The translations under genes and the position numbers were made by a program. A model generated the notes under the pieces. That model made no database searches and was not told where the DNA came from. It saw nothing but the letters and a program-made list of their open reading frames with translations. A stretch of 64,000 bases of DNA from Rossellomorea arthrocnemi (GTDB lineage: Bacteria; Bacillota; Bacilli; Bacillales; Bacillaceae_B): the NCBI RefSeq assembly GCF_904424705.1, contig NZ_CAJGBF010000004.1, positions 124,001-188,000 of the forward strand, read 5' to 3'. This document shows positions 17,213 through 25,347 of this stretch, piece after piece (the stretch's first letter is position 1; every line of letters starts with the position of its first letter).

Positions 17213-18112
17213 GTGGATACTGTGGAAAAGAAAATCGTCATAGCTGGGGGTACAGGTTTTATTGGCAGATATCTTCAAAAGCGATTTCAGGAGAGGGGCT
17301 ATAACGTTACCATCATTTCCAGACAATCTCCCCATGTTTCGTGGGATTGCCCCAATACGATTGTTCAGTCGTTAGAATGTGCGGATATGCTCATCAATCT
17401 TGCGGGGAAGTCAGTGGACTGCCGTTACAATGAAAAAAATAAAGCGGATATTTTCCGTTCCAGGACAGAAACAACGAACATATTGGGGAATGCCCTTTTA
17501 CAATGTGAGAATCCACCTGCCTTATGGATCAATTCCAGCACAGCAACGATCTATCGTCATGCAGAGGATCGCCCTATGACAGAGGAAGGAGGCGAAATTG
17601 GTACGGGATTTTCAGTTGAAGTAGCAAAAGTATGGGAGAAAGCATTCTTCTCTTTTTCATTACCGAAAACCAGGCAAGCGGCTTTAAGAATTGCCATCGT
17701 TTTAGGACCTGATGGCGGAGTAATGACACCGTACAAAAATCTGGTCAAGTTTGGTCTCGGAGGAGTGCAGGGACCCGGGAATCAGAGATTCAGCTGGATT
17801 CATGTTGAAGACGTGTTCCGGAGTATTCTATTTCTGAATGAGGAGAAAGAGCTAAGGGGAGTGTTCAATTGTTCATCTCCAAACCCGGTCACCAATCGTG
17901 AATTCATGGCGCAGTTAAGGACCGTGATGAATAAAAGGATAGGTCTCCCGACTCCGAAATGGATACTTGAAGCAGGCGCCCTGTTTATTCAAACAGAAAC
18001 GGAACTTGTCCTGAAAAGCAGATGGGTTATTCCTGAACGATTGGAACGAGCCGGGTTCGTCTTTCAATATGACACATTGGAAAAGGCATTCGGGCAGGTC
18101 CTATCCAAGTAA
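17213..18112 (+). CDS. TIGR01777 family NAD(P)-dependent epimerase (YfhF-like)
   Basis: A 299-residue Rossmann-fold extended SDR. IVIAGGTGFIGRYLQKRF (about 8-25) is the dinucleotide-binding loop and LINLAGKSVDCRYNEKNK the family-specific segment; a C-terminal domain follows, with WVIPERLERAGFVFQY. This matches the TIGR01777/YfhF group, related to the cell-division-associated SulA-like proteins; its reaction is not known. The start is uncertain: GTG 17213 and GTG 17222 are both in frame with only weak ribosome sites. It stands alone. Confidence 0.85.
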   Translation: MDTVEKKIVIAGGTGFIGRYLQKRFQERGYNVTIISRQSPHVSWDCPNTIVQSLECADMLINLAGKSVDCRYNEKNKADIFRSRTETTNILGNALLQCENPPALWINSSTATIYRHAEDRPMTEEGGEIGTGFSVEVAKVWEKAFFSFSLPKTRQAALRIAIVLGPDGGVMTPYKNLVKFGLGGVQGPGNQRFSWIHVEDVFRSILFLNEEKELRGVFNCSSPNPVTNREFMAQLRTVMNKRIGLPTPKWILEAGALFIQTETELVLKSRWVIPERLERAGFVFQYDTLEKAFGQVLSK

Positions 18113-18186
18113 TGACGAAATGAATGAGTATCGTGATATATTGGGCTGAAAAGAGGAGAGCCCTGGATGTGGCTCTCCCCTTTTCA

Positions 18187-18948
18187 TCAACTCTTATGAT
18201 GTCGTAAGTATTCAAGGCTCATCCGGACACTATCGATGGGAGGGATCCTGCACTCGTCCTGTTCGACAATCCACCAGTCCACATCATGATGCATGCCAAA
18301 GTCCAGGACAGCGTCAAGGTCTACACCACCCGAACCTAACTCAGCAAAAAATCGTTTTCCATCTGTCGTCATATCCTTGAGATGTACAAGAGGTGTCCGA
18401 CCTTGGTAACGTTTCAGCCACTCCACAGGATTTTCACCTGCATACGTCAGCCAATAAATATCAAACTCAGCTTTGACCCAAAGGGGGTTGGTTTCAGAAA
18501 GAATTGTTTCAAGATCCGTTTTCCCATTGGGACGCTTTGATAATTCAAAATCATGATGGTGATAGCAGAGGGTGACCCCTTCTTTAAAACACTTCTCCCC
18601 GATCGAATTCAGGTCATCGATCAATCGGATATAATCTTCCTCGGCCCGTTCTTCAGGAGACAAATATGGACATACGATGTAGTCGCTGCCAAGCTCGAGC
18701 TGATCATGAATCACATCATCCCCACTGCTTCTTAACTCAGACAGGGGAATATGACTGGATACCGCCTGAAGGTTCAGATTATTGAGTACTTCTCTTAACT
18801 CTTTTGGGGAAAAACCTCCATACCCGGCCAGTTCCACCCCTTCATAGCCCAACTCAGCCACTCTTTGAAGTGTACCGGTGAAATCCTTTTCCGCCTCATT
18901 TCGCAATGTATACATTTGGAGGGCGACAGGAATTTGTTTCATACCCAC
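18187..18948 (-). CDS. Sugar phosphate isomerase/epimerase (xylose isomerase-like TIM barrel)
   Basis: A 253-residue AP endonuclease 2-type TIM barrel. It begins IPVALQMYTLRNEAEKD; metal-binding acid and His residues appear in YHHHDFEL (about 125), KAEFDIYWLTYAG (about 158) and VHLKDM (about 188). Relatives isomerise or epimerise sugars or inositols with a divalent metal. It lies 4 bases downstream of the MarR-type regulator on the same strand, so the two are probably cotranscribed. The actual sugar substrate cannot be inferred. Confidence 0.85.
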   Translation of the reverse strand: MGMKQIPVALQMYTLRNEAEKDFTGTLQRVAELGYEGVELAGYGGFSPKELREVLNNLNLQAVSSHIPLSELRSSGDDVIHDQLELGSDYIVCPYLSPEERAEEDYIRLIDDLNSIGEKCFKEGVTLCYHHHDFELSKRPNGKTDLETILSETNPLWVKAEFDIYWLTYAGENPVEWLKRYQGRTPLVHLKDMTTDGKRFFAELGSGGVDLDAVLDFGMHHDVDWWIVEQDECRIPPIDSVRMSLEYLRHHKS

Positions 18949-18952
18949 ACTC

Positions 18953-19387
18953 CTATCCTTTGATCATATTCGCGTTGATTTGAGAAAGAACGCTTTTATA
19001 TACTTCTAATTCCTCCTCTGAAATTCCTTTAAGAATCGTGTCTTCATATAATCTTTCTATAAAAGGGGACAGCTCGGCTTTTGCTGTCATTCCTTTCTCT
19101 GTAATAAAGATGAGGAAGGATCTTCTATCCTCAGCGTTCTTCTGTTTATAAATAAGTTCCTTCCTTTCTAATATATCCAAAATTCTGGTCACTGTCGGCT
19201 GATCTTTATCGGATCTTATGGCAAGCTGTTTTTGACTGATCCCGTCCTGCTCTGCGAGTCTCTTCAGAACGGTCCACTGCTCAGGTGTCACATCGAATTC
19301 TTTCAGATGGAAAGTGAGGAATCGTATGATGTTTTTCACTGTGTGGCTCGTGTACAAGCCGATGGTTTCATCTCGGGAAATGGTCAC
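18953..19387 (-). CDS. MarR family transcriptional regulator
   Basis: A 144-residue winged-helix regulator. The recognition region ISQKQLAIRSDKDQPTVTRILDILERKELIYKQK and the wing AEDRRSFLIFITEKG are typical of MarR. No conspicuous redox cysteine is present, so it probably senses a small ligand. It is divergent from an MFS transporter at 19556, and a palindrome overlaps the transporter -35, fitting local repression of an efflux pump. It heads a short operon with the sugar isomerase. Confidence 0.88.
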   Translation of the reverse strand: MTISRDETIGLYTSHTVKNIIRFLTFHLKEFDVTPEQWTVLKRLAEQDGISQKQLAIRSDKDQPTVTRILDILERKELIYKQKNAEDRRSFLIFITEKGMTAKAELSPFIERLYEDTILKGISEEELEVYKSVLSQINANMIKG

Positions 19388-19487
19388 TATTATTCACCTA
19401 CTCATTCATTTTCTTTTATCATACATGATATTCATTCTTTTTTGAGAAATTATGACGAAAGTAATTCAAAATAATTGTCACAACAAC

Positions 19488-19503
19488 TATATTTACAAAT
19501 ATA
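19488..19503. promoter_or_regulatory. Candidate MarR operator
   Basis: TATATTT-AC-AAATATA is a perfect seven-base dyad that overlaps the -35 of the MFS gene. Flanking ACAAC and GTTGT (about 19482-19510) extend the symmetry loosely. Assignment to the divergent MarR protein is inference. Confidence 0.5.
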
Positions 19504-19520
19504 CATGTTGTAGATATAAT
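19492..19520 (+). promoter_or_regulatory. Sigma-A promoter of MFS gene
   Basis: TTTACA (19492-19497), 17-base spacer, TATAAT (19515-19520). It stands 36 bases before the GTG start. Confidence 0.75.
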
Positions 19521-19555
19521 TAGTATAACAATTAATTAGGCGAAGGAGAATTATA

Positions 19556-20761
19556 GTGGATCATTCAACGAACCAAACAATTTGGACGCGACCGTTTTTT
19601 ATGGCGTTATTGAATAATTTTTTTATCTTTCTTGTTTTTTACTCATTGTTAACCGTTCTGCCCCTCTATGTGATCGATGAACTTCATGGAACAGAAGGGC
19701 AGGCAGGCCTTGCTACGACAGTATTCTTAATATCGGCCATTATAGTGCGGCCATTTTCAGGGAAGATCATTGAACACTTGGGCAAGAAAAAGACGCTTAT
19801 CATAAGTGTGCTGCTTTTTGGCATCTCCTCATTCATTTACTTCTGGGTAAATGATTTTTATCTTTTAATGGGGCTTCGCTTTTTTCATGGAATCTGGTTC
19901 AGTATCGGGTCAACAGTCTTAGTGGCGATTGCTGCAGATATGATCCCTCACCAAAGGAAGGGAGAGGGTCTTGGTTACTTCGCCATGTCGATGAACCTGG
20001 CAGTTGTCGTAGGACCGTTTCTTTCCCTGGCTCTCATTCGCTGGATCCCGTATACGTCTTTATTTATGGGGCTTGCATGGGTCATCGTACTTGGACTTCT
20101 TTGCTCATTCGGTATTCAGGTGACAGAGGACGAGGGGATGGACGAGGGTGTGTCCAGGCGCTTAGCCCTTAAGGATCTAATGGAGGTGAAAGCCATCCCG
20201 ATTGCCTTGGTTGGTTTCTTGACTTCATTTGGTTACTCCGGAATCATGTCATTTATTTCCGTCTATGCAAAGTCTGTAGGCTTATTTGAGTCGGTCAGCT
20301 TATTCTTCGTCGTCTTCGCAGCTGCTATGCTGCTGTCCCGCCCTTATACGGGGCGATTATTTGACCGCTCAGGACCGAATACAGTCATCTACCCATCCCT
20401 TCTTATTTTTGCCATTGGACTGATTCTTTTGAGTATCACTCACTCTGTGCTTCTATTATTGGTTGCAGGAACGCTTATCGGACTCGGTTATGGTGCTTTG
20501 CTTCCAAGTTTTCAAACCATGTCCATTCAGGTGGCACCTAAAAGGAGAACCGGACATGCGACAGCTACGTTTTTTATTTTTTATGACCTTGGGATTGCGG
20601 TCGGATCGTTTGTATTGGGGGTCGTTTCCTCCCAGTTTGGATTTTCCGCTTTGTATCTCATATGCAGTGGAGTGATCCTTGTAACGATTGTGGTTTATCA
20701 TCTGGTGACCAAACGTGTAAAGCATGTTGAACATCAAAATGCCGGCGTATTGGAGTTGTAA
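19556..20761 (+). CDS. MFS transporter
   Basis: A 401-residue major facilitator with twelve hydrophobic segments. Motif A between TM2 and TM3 reads GKIIEHLGKKKTL, and TM5 has the antiporter-like stretch NLAVVVGPFLSLAL. It resembles YwoG-type multidrug or metabolite exporters, and export is the more likely direction. The GTG start follows AAGGAGA with 7 nt spacing. It is controlled by its own promoter and a palindromic site opposite the marR gene. Efflux of a toxic compound is the simplest role; the substrate is unknown. Confidence 0.85.
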   Translation: MDHSTNQTIWTRPFFMALLNNFFIFLVFYSLLTVLPLYVIDELHGTEGQAGLATTVFLISAIIVRPFSGKIIEHLGKKKTLIISVLLFGISSFIYFWVNDFYLLMGLRFFHGIWFSIGSTVLVAIAADMIPHQRKGEGLGYFAMSMNLAVVVGPFLSLALIRWIPYTSLFMGLAWVIVLGLLCSFGIQVTEDEGMDEGVSRRLALKDLMEVKAIPIALVGFLTSFGYSGIMSFISVYAKSVGLFESVSLFFVVFAAAMLLSRPYTGRLFDRSGPNTVIYPSLLIFAIGLILLSITHSVLLLLVAGTLIGLGYGALLPSFQTMSIQVAPKRRTGHATATFFIFYDLGIAVGSFVLGVVSSQFGFSALYLICSGVILVTIVVYHLVTKRVKHVEHQNAGVLEL

Positions 20762-20778
20762 CTAAAATAGGTATGAAG

Positions 20779-20806
20779 GCATCTCTCATAAGAGGGATGC
20801 TTTTTT
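20779..20806 (+). terminator. Rho-independent terminator
   Basis: GCATCTCTC pairs with GAGGGATGC, followed by TTTTTT. It ends the MFS transcript. Confidence 0.8.
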
Positions 20807-20816
20807 ACGGTTTAAT

Positions 20817-20831
20817 TGAGAATGATTTTCA
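20817..20831. promoter_or_regulatory. Fur box upstream of flavodoxin
   Basis: TGAGAATGATTTTCA matches the 7-1-7 Fur consensus at 12 of 14 positions. It lies 9 bases upstream of the -35. Confidence 0.7.
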
Positions 20832-20839
20832 ATTAATTG

Positions 20840-20868
20840 TTGACAAATAGAAGGAAAGTTTGTATGGT
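20840..20868 (+). promoter_or_regulatory. Promoter of flavodoxin operon
   Basis: TTGACA (20840-20845), 17-base spacer, TATGGT (20863-20868). It is bracketed by two Fur boxes. Confidence 0.65.
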
Positions 20869-20884
20869 TTACTTACAGTGATAA

Positions 20885-20899
20885 TGATAATTATTATCA
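20885..20899. promoter_or_regulatory. Fur box (perfect 7-1-7) downstream of flavodoxin -10
   Basis: TGATAATTATTATCA matches at every defined position; a further TGATAA precedes it at 20879, so the site may hold overlapping Fur dimers. It lies between the transcription start and the ribosome site. Confidence 0.88.
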
Positions 20900-20925
20900 A
20901 TTAGGTGCACCATGGAGGTTTTATC

Positions 20926-21393
20926 ATGACTGAAAAAATTGTGATGATCTATGCAAACATGAGTGGAAATACAGAAGAAATGGCGACGGCTATCGAAACA
21001 GGGGGTAAAGGAAGCCGGAGCTGAAATCGATGTAATTGATATAAATGACTGTTCAAATGTCCAGGTTCTTGAAGAATATGCTGGTGTCCTGTTAGGTGCG
21101 TATACCTGGGGGATGGAGAACTTCCATATGAATTTGAGGACTTTTACGATGATATGGATGACGTGGAATTAACGTCTAAGATGGCCTCAAGCTTCGGATC
21201 TTGTGACTCCTTTTATCCTAAGTACGGGGCAGCGGTGGATTTAATGAATGAGAAATTGCAAGAAAGAGGAGCCCGTTTGATTCATGATGGATTGAAGGTG
21301 GAATTAACGCCAGAGGAGGAAGATGTAGAGTCGTGTAAAGATTTTGGACGTACATTTGCTAGTGAGCTCTTGCTCAATAAACAAGAGAGCTAG
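20926..21393 (+). pseudogene. Flavodoxin gene with two compensating frameshifts
   Basis: The intended product is about 155 residues. It begins with IVMIYANMSGNTEEMA, an FMN phosphate loop, and includes GAYTWG and SFGSCDSFYPKYGAAVD, which matches the usual flavodoxin second half. Read literally, frame 0 breaks at the GGGGG run 21001-21005 (one G too many), continues in another frame, and returns to frame 0 at the GGGGG run 21108-21112 (one G too few). Both lesions are in G homopolymers, so sequencing error is likely; a true lesion is possible. ATG 20926 has GGAGG with 7 nt spacing. Flavodoxin replaces ferredoxin when iron is short, fitting the Fur boxes. Confidence 0.8.
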
Positions 21394-21410
21394 GGAAAGG
21401 AGAGGGACTC

Positions 21411-22172
21411 GTGAACTATTCGCTTTCGATTAAAACATTATCAGACATACATCTAAAAGAATTCATTAATTGTCCCCACAAGTTTTACTATCACTACATC
21501 CAGCGGGAAGCAGCAAGCAAAGTTGAATGGAAAAAGGTCATGCAGTTCATTGTGAACCAGGTAGTGAAGGACTTCTTTATGCTCCCCGTCAAAATGAGGA
21601 CTCCCATCCACGCACTGGAAATCATCGAGAATCATCTGGCCTCTATCAATACAACTGTCTTTGAATCGAAGATTGATTATTATTTAGTGGTGGCGAAAGT
21701 GACGGACTACCTAATGCAGGACCTGACACAGAACTACGGGACATTACCACCTATTTTTATAAATGAAAAGTTTCGACAATACTTTGAAGAGCTTGAAACT
21801 CACTTATCCCTCACGATAGAAGTGGCAGAATGGGAACAAGAATCGTTCTCCGTCACCAAGTATCTTGTCGATACAAATCACGAAATGATTACCTTGTATT
21901 ATTATTTGACAGTGGTTTTCTGTGAAAGGTCCTTTGGAAGCCTTCCTTCAACGATAAGAATCGTTTCCTTGTTAAATGGGGAAGAATTCGCTCATTCTCC
22001 GTCACCGGTTGAGATGAAGAAAGGGTTGGATTACATAGAAAAGTTAAAAGATATGCTGTCAGCCCCTCTGTCATCAAATTCTAAGCCGAACGGGGAAGTA
22101 TGTTTAAGCTGTCCATTTGTTGAGGTTTGTGCCAATAATGAAATAGAGTTTCTTTTTCAAAAAAAACATTAG
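21411..22172 (+). CDS. PD-(D/E)XK nuclease-like protein with Fe-S cysteines, active site degenerate
   Basis: A 253-residue protein. The N-terminal KEFINCPHKFYYHYI (Cys21) and C-terminal CLSCPFVEVC (Cys231, Cys234, Cys240) match the four-cysteine [4Fe-4S] arrangement of Cas4/AddB/RecB-type nucleases. Between them the region aligns in outline with the nuclease core, but I cannot find the motif His, the G-x-D or the D/E-x-K residues, so catalysis is doubtful. It starts with GTG after GAAAGGAGA, 17 bases after the flavodoxin stop, and ends in a terminator, so it is probably part of the Fur-controlled transcript. The role is unknown. Confidence 0.6.
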   Translation: MNYSLSIKTLSDIHLKEFINCPHKFYYHYIQREAASKVEWKKVMQFIVNQVVKDFFMLPVKMRTPIHALEIIENHLASINTTVFESKIDYYLVVAKVTDYLMQDLTQNYGTLPPIFINEKFRQYFEELETHLSLTIEVAEWEQESFSVTKYLVDTNHEMITLYYYLTVVFCERSFGSLPSTIRIVSLLNGEEFAHSPSPVEMKKGLDYIEKLKDMLSAPLSSNSKPNGEVCLSCPFVEVCANNEIEFLFQKKH

Positions 22173-22177
22173 ACATT

Positions 22178-22214
22178 AGAAGAGGACTTACCGAAATTCG
22201 GTAAGTCCTCTTCT
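22178..22214. terminator. Bidirectional terminator with 18-bp stem
   Basis: AGAAGAGGACTTACCGAA (22178-22195) and TTCGGTAAGTCCTCTTCT (22197-22214) are exact complements. It separates the convergent genes at 21411 and 22214. Confidence 0.8.
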
Positions 22215-22489
22215 CATTCCATTAAGGTGGAAGCGGATTGTTTATCAAAATTTATCCGGGCAACTTTTTTCTCGTTTTTAAACAATATATAATGAGCGGT
22301 GGCGATTTTTTCTTCAACATAATCAATAGAGAAAGTCCCTGATGGATCTGTCAGACTCCCAATTGCACGGGATAAATGATCAATCACATGCTTTAAATGA
22401 TCTGTCCTCTTCCATTCGTTATCAGAGTTCATTTGATCCATGATTTCAAATGCGAGGTTTTGAACGTGATACAGACGTCTTTGTTCCAT
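22214..22489 (-). CDS. Hypothetical protein, 91 residues
   Basis: Not recognised. It is a small charged, helical protein beginning MEQRRLYHVQNLAFEIM, with a basic/acidic middle (KRTDHLKHVIDHLSRAIG) and no membrane segment, signal or cysteine. The ATG at 22489 follows AAGGGAGAA by about nine bases, and its stop touches the shared terminator, so it looks like a real gene. It stands alone on the minus strand and is divergent from the DUF1540 gene. Confidence 0.7.
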   Translation of the reverse strand: MEQRRLYHVQNLAFEIMDQMNSDNEWKRTDHLKHVIDHLSRAIGSLTDPSGTFSIDYVEEKIATAHYILFKNEKKVARINFDKQSASTLME

Positions 22490-22621
22490 TCTGCAGATTC
22501 TCCCTTCTGATCAAACATGTCTCTTGATTATATGGTGAAGGCATCAGATATATGATGACAAATCACGAATGAAACAGGGTGGGAAAGTACACTCTAAAGA
22601 ACATAAGGGAGGTGTTTGAAA

Positions 22622-22777
22622 ATGGCACAAGACGTATTATGTGAAGTAAGCAACTGCAAATATAACCGTGAAGGCAAGAAGTGCTCTGCAGACCAGATTT
22701 TCGTGGTCAGTCATAAAGGAGACAAAGCCCATAACAGTGAAGAAACAGATTGTAAAACATTCGATCCTGGTAAGTAA
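22622..22777 (+). CDS. DUF1540 domain protein, 51 residues
   Basis: A tiny cysteine-rich protein, MAQDVLCEVSNCKYNREG at the N-terminus, with cysteines at about positions 7, 12, 21 and 43 (VLCEVSNC, KKCSADQI, TDCKTF). This is the DUF1540 pattern, common in spore formers and presumed to bind metal; function unknown. GGGAGGTG at 22608-22615 precedes the ATG, and a terminator follows directly, making a compact monocistronic unit. Confidence 0.88.
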   Translation: MAQDVLCEVSNCKYNREGKKCSADQIFVVSHKGDKAHNSEETDCKTFDPGK

Positions 22778-22784
22778 TCGAAGA

Positions 22785-22816
22785 GAAGGCAACCATAGCC
22801 GTGGTTGTCTTCTTTT
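22785..22816 (+). terminator. Rho-independent terminator
   Basis: GAAGGCAACCA pairs with TGGTTGTCTTC (one G-T pair), followed by TTTT. It ends the DUF1540 transcript. Confidence 0.8.
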
Positions 22817-22874
22817 CATCTAGTATTGATAATAGTTCTCAATGTTATACAGAAAACACACAATTAATTATGTG

Positions 22875-24083
22875 CTAACTTGCTTGTTCAGATAAAGCAG
22901 TGGTTCGGAGTTGCCTGTACCTCATGAAGAAAAGCCCGGTCAGTACGAGGGAGAGAATTCCGAATAATACGGTCATGATCTGCAACCCGACCAGATCCAA
23001 TAACAATCCCGTTAAGAGGAGTACGATTTGGAAAATCAACCTGTCAAGCATATTTCTAAACGAAAAGAAGCGACCGTGGAATTCTTTCGGGATTCGAGTT
23101 TGAAAGATAGTGGCAGCTGTCGGGAAGAAGCAACCAACGGCAAAACCGAATACTGTAAACGCAAGCACCGACATCACAGGGCTTGTGGCAAAATAAAGGA
23201 GCATTTGGGCGATTCCAATGACAAAGCTGAAGAAGAATAAGATTGTATATGGCGACACCTTCTCACCGATTTTCTTTACGGTAAAGGCACCTGACATAAA
23301 GGCAATCCCTTCCGCCGTATAGATCCAGCCTTTAATGACCGAACTGTCTTGCAGCTCACTGATGTTAATGACCATCAAGTTGAATCCACCTATAAATAAT
23401 AGTGGGATGAGAGTCATCACGAGGGTCATAAATACAATGGGAAGCCCCTTGATGACAGGGAAGACTTCGTTGAAACTTGCCCCTTTTGGTTTGGTTCCCT
23501 TCTGTTTGGCATGTGGCGTTTCTTCTTCGTCGATTGTCAGGAACCAGGTCATGATGAACAGGGCAAGATACGCTGCCAGAGAAAGGACATATACCATTGA
23601 TAAGGAGATGATGACCAATAGAATACCAGCCAATGCTGTACCGAGGATCCTTGAAAGGGTGGCCACGTTCATATGGACCCCATTCATCTGCAGCAGTTCC
23701 TTCTCTTTCACCACCATCGGTATCGCAGCCTGGAGAGCCGGAAAGTAGAAAGCGGCAGAGACTTGAATACTGACTAAAAAAACGACCATCCATAGTACTG
23801 ATCCTGTATATATAGCAACAAGCATGAAAACCACACTTACGGACCGTGTGAAGCCGGATATGAGCATCACGGTTTTTTTATTTGCCTGATCCGTGATCCT
23901 TCCTGCTAAGGGGCCAACAGCAAGCCCGGCGAGTAGCCCGGAAGCAAGGATGACCGATTTCAGAAAGTCAGATGGCACCTTCTCCTGCATAAACTCCAGA
24001 TTTCCAATAATCCCAAGCCATAATCCCAGTCCGGCTATGAATTCCCCAATCAATAATATCCACACATTCTTATTTTTCCACAT
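22875..24083 (-). CDS. MFS transporter
   Basis: A 402-residue twelve-segment major facilitator. Motif A after TM2 reads AGRITDQANKKTVM, and the C-terminal half has FFPTAATIFQTRIPKEFHGR, a stretch typical of the macrolide/BacA-type MFS efflux subgroup. It probably exports a drug or metabolite. It is monocistronic. A Fur-like sequence at 22827-22841 lies beyond its 3' end, not at its promoter, so iron control is not supported. The substrate is unknown; siderophore export is one possibility. Confidence 0.85.
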   Translation of the reverse strand: MWKNKNVWILLIGEFIAGLGLWLGIIGNLEFMQEKVPSDFLKSVILASGLLAGLAVGPLAGRITDQANKKTVMLISGFTRSVSVVFMLVAIYTGSVLWMVVFLVSIQVSAAFYFPALQAAIPMVVKEKELLQMNGVHMNVATLSRILGTALAGILLVIISLSMVYVLSLAAYLALFIMTWFLTIDEEETPHAKQKGTKPKGASFNEVFPVIKGLPIVFMTLVMTLIPLLFIGGFNLMVINISELQDSSVIKGWIYTAEGIAFMSGAFTVKKIGEKVSPYTILFFFSFVIGIAQMLLYFATSPVMSVLAFTVFGFAVGCFFPTAATIFQTRIPKEFHGRFFSFRNMLDRLIFQIVLLLTGLLLDLVGLQIMTVLFGILSLVLTGLFFMRYRQLRTTALSEQAS

Positions 24084-24190
24084 ATAGGTCCGTCCCTCGC
24101 AGTCGATTTATTTCGTTACTCTAAATATACTATGTGGGGGGTGGGAAGGGAATGGTTTTTTGGTTGGGGTGGATGGAGGAGAAATAGGTG

Positions 24191-24270
24191 TTTCGCCGTT
24201 AAAATTGAGATTTCGCCGTTAAAATGAAAATTTCGCCGTTAAATCCAGAATTTCGCCGATAAAAAATCTC
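24191..24270. repeat. Four 20-bp tandem repeats (TTTCGCCGTTAAA)
   Basis: Four consecutive 20-base units each begin TTTCGCCG followed by TTAAA (units 1-3) or ATAAA (unit 4); the last seven bases vary. The array lies between the MFS gene start and the NERD gene, with no ORF. Confidence 0.9.
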
Positions 24271-24343
24271 CTGACAAGTTCAGGAAGGGTTTTTACTGGA
24301 TTATAGAGAATAGGAATAGTACAAAACAGATTGGAGTGATCAA

Positions 24344-25339
24344 ATGATCGAAAAGGAACGAACAATTCCCCGAATCATCCTCATTTTGCAAGCTTTACTG
24401 CGAAGACTATCCTCTCAACACTCTAAACGAACTGTCATTTCCGAAGAACTTGGTAAAAGAATGGCAGGTTTTAAAGGGGAGGAGGCGTTAGATTTCACAT
24501 TAAGCTTTTTAGACCCTAAGAAATACTCTATTCTCAACGATCTAAGAATTCCATACAAAACTAACTTCTTTCAAATTGACACCCTTCTCATCACAACAAA
24601 ATTCATCCTCATTATTGAAGTGAAGTATCTTTCTGGAACTGCTTTTTTTGACCCCATATTTAATCAATTAATACAAACAAAAAACGGCAAAGAACTTGCT
24701 TTACCAGATCCGACGCTACAAGTCAAAAGACAGAAAGGACAGCTTGAAGACTGGTTAATAAAGAATGGATTCCCCAATATCCCCATCTATACTTACGTAG
24801 TCATGAGTAATGACCGCATGATAATTAAGACTTCCCCAGAAAACAAAACCTTAAACAGAATCGTCATCCATCGCCATTCTTTATTGAACAAGATAGTGGA
24901 AATTGAGGAAGCTATTCTTAAAGAATCGACTTCTCAAAAAGATATAAAAAAATTGATACGTACATTTAAAAAACAACATACTGAATTCAACCCATCTGTA
25001 AAGGAGAGATATAATATTTCGGAAAGAGATATTTTGAAAGGAGTGATATGTGAATGTTGCAACTTTCGTCCTTTAACAAGGAAACATGGTACTTGGATTT
25101 GCTCAAAGTGTGACCATAAAGATCGTTTCTCTCATATACATACCCTCAAAGATTATAAACTTTTAATTGGCCCAACAATTAAAAATGCTGAACTAAGAAG
25201 TTTCTTAGAGATTCATTCGTCCTACGTTGCTAAAAGACTCCTCCAATCCCTAAACCTCCCTACAACAGGCACCAAAAAAGGAACAACATACATCCTCTCT
25301 TTTAACAAAAACCATTCCAATAAACCCACCAATAAATGA
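24344..25339 (+). CDS. NERD domain protein
   Basis: A 331-residue protein with an N-terminal NERD (nuclease-related) domain at about 40-150: FKGEEALDFTLSFLD, then FFQIDTLLITTKFILIIEVKYLSG, where Asp, Glu and Lys form the D...ExK core. The C-terminal part has a short four-cysteine zinc-ribbon-like block, CECCNFRP and WICSKCDHKD (about 235-265). A role in nucleic acid processing is suggested by the fold, not shown. The base composition is more AT-rich than its neighbours, suggesting recent acquisition. The ATG start follows TTGGAGTG. Confidence 0.8.
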   Translation: MIEKERTIPRIILILQALLRRLSSQHSKRTVISEELGKRMAGFKGEEALDFTLSFLDPKKYSILNDLRIPYKTNFFQIDTLLITTKFILIIEVKYLSGTAFFDPIFNQLIQTKNGKELALPDPTLQVKRQKGQLEDWLIKNGFPNIPIYTYVVMSNDRMIIKTSPENKTLNRIVIHRHSLLNKIVEIEEAILKESTSQKDIKKLIRTFKKQHTEFNPSVKERYNISERDILKGVICECCNFRPLTRKHGTWICSKCDHKDRFSHIHTLKDYKLLIGPTIKNAELRSFLEIHSSYVAKRLLQSLNLPTTGTKKGTTYILSFNKNHSNKPTNK

Positions 25340-25347
25340 CGGGTTTA

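Noticed and set aside
21411..22172. Cas4 protein of a CRISPR system
   Set aside because: Catalytic residues are missing and no cas genes or arrays are present; only the Fe-S cysteine scaffold matches.
22827..22841. Fur-like sequence TGATAATAGTTCTCA
   Set aside because: It matches 12 of 14 positions but lies beyond the 3' ends of both neighbouring genes, so it cannot serve a promoter here.
24191..24270. Possible CRISPR array
   Set aside because: Units are 20 bases with no constant spacer, and no cas gene is nearby.
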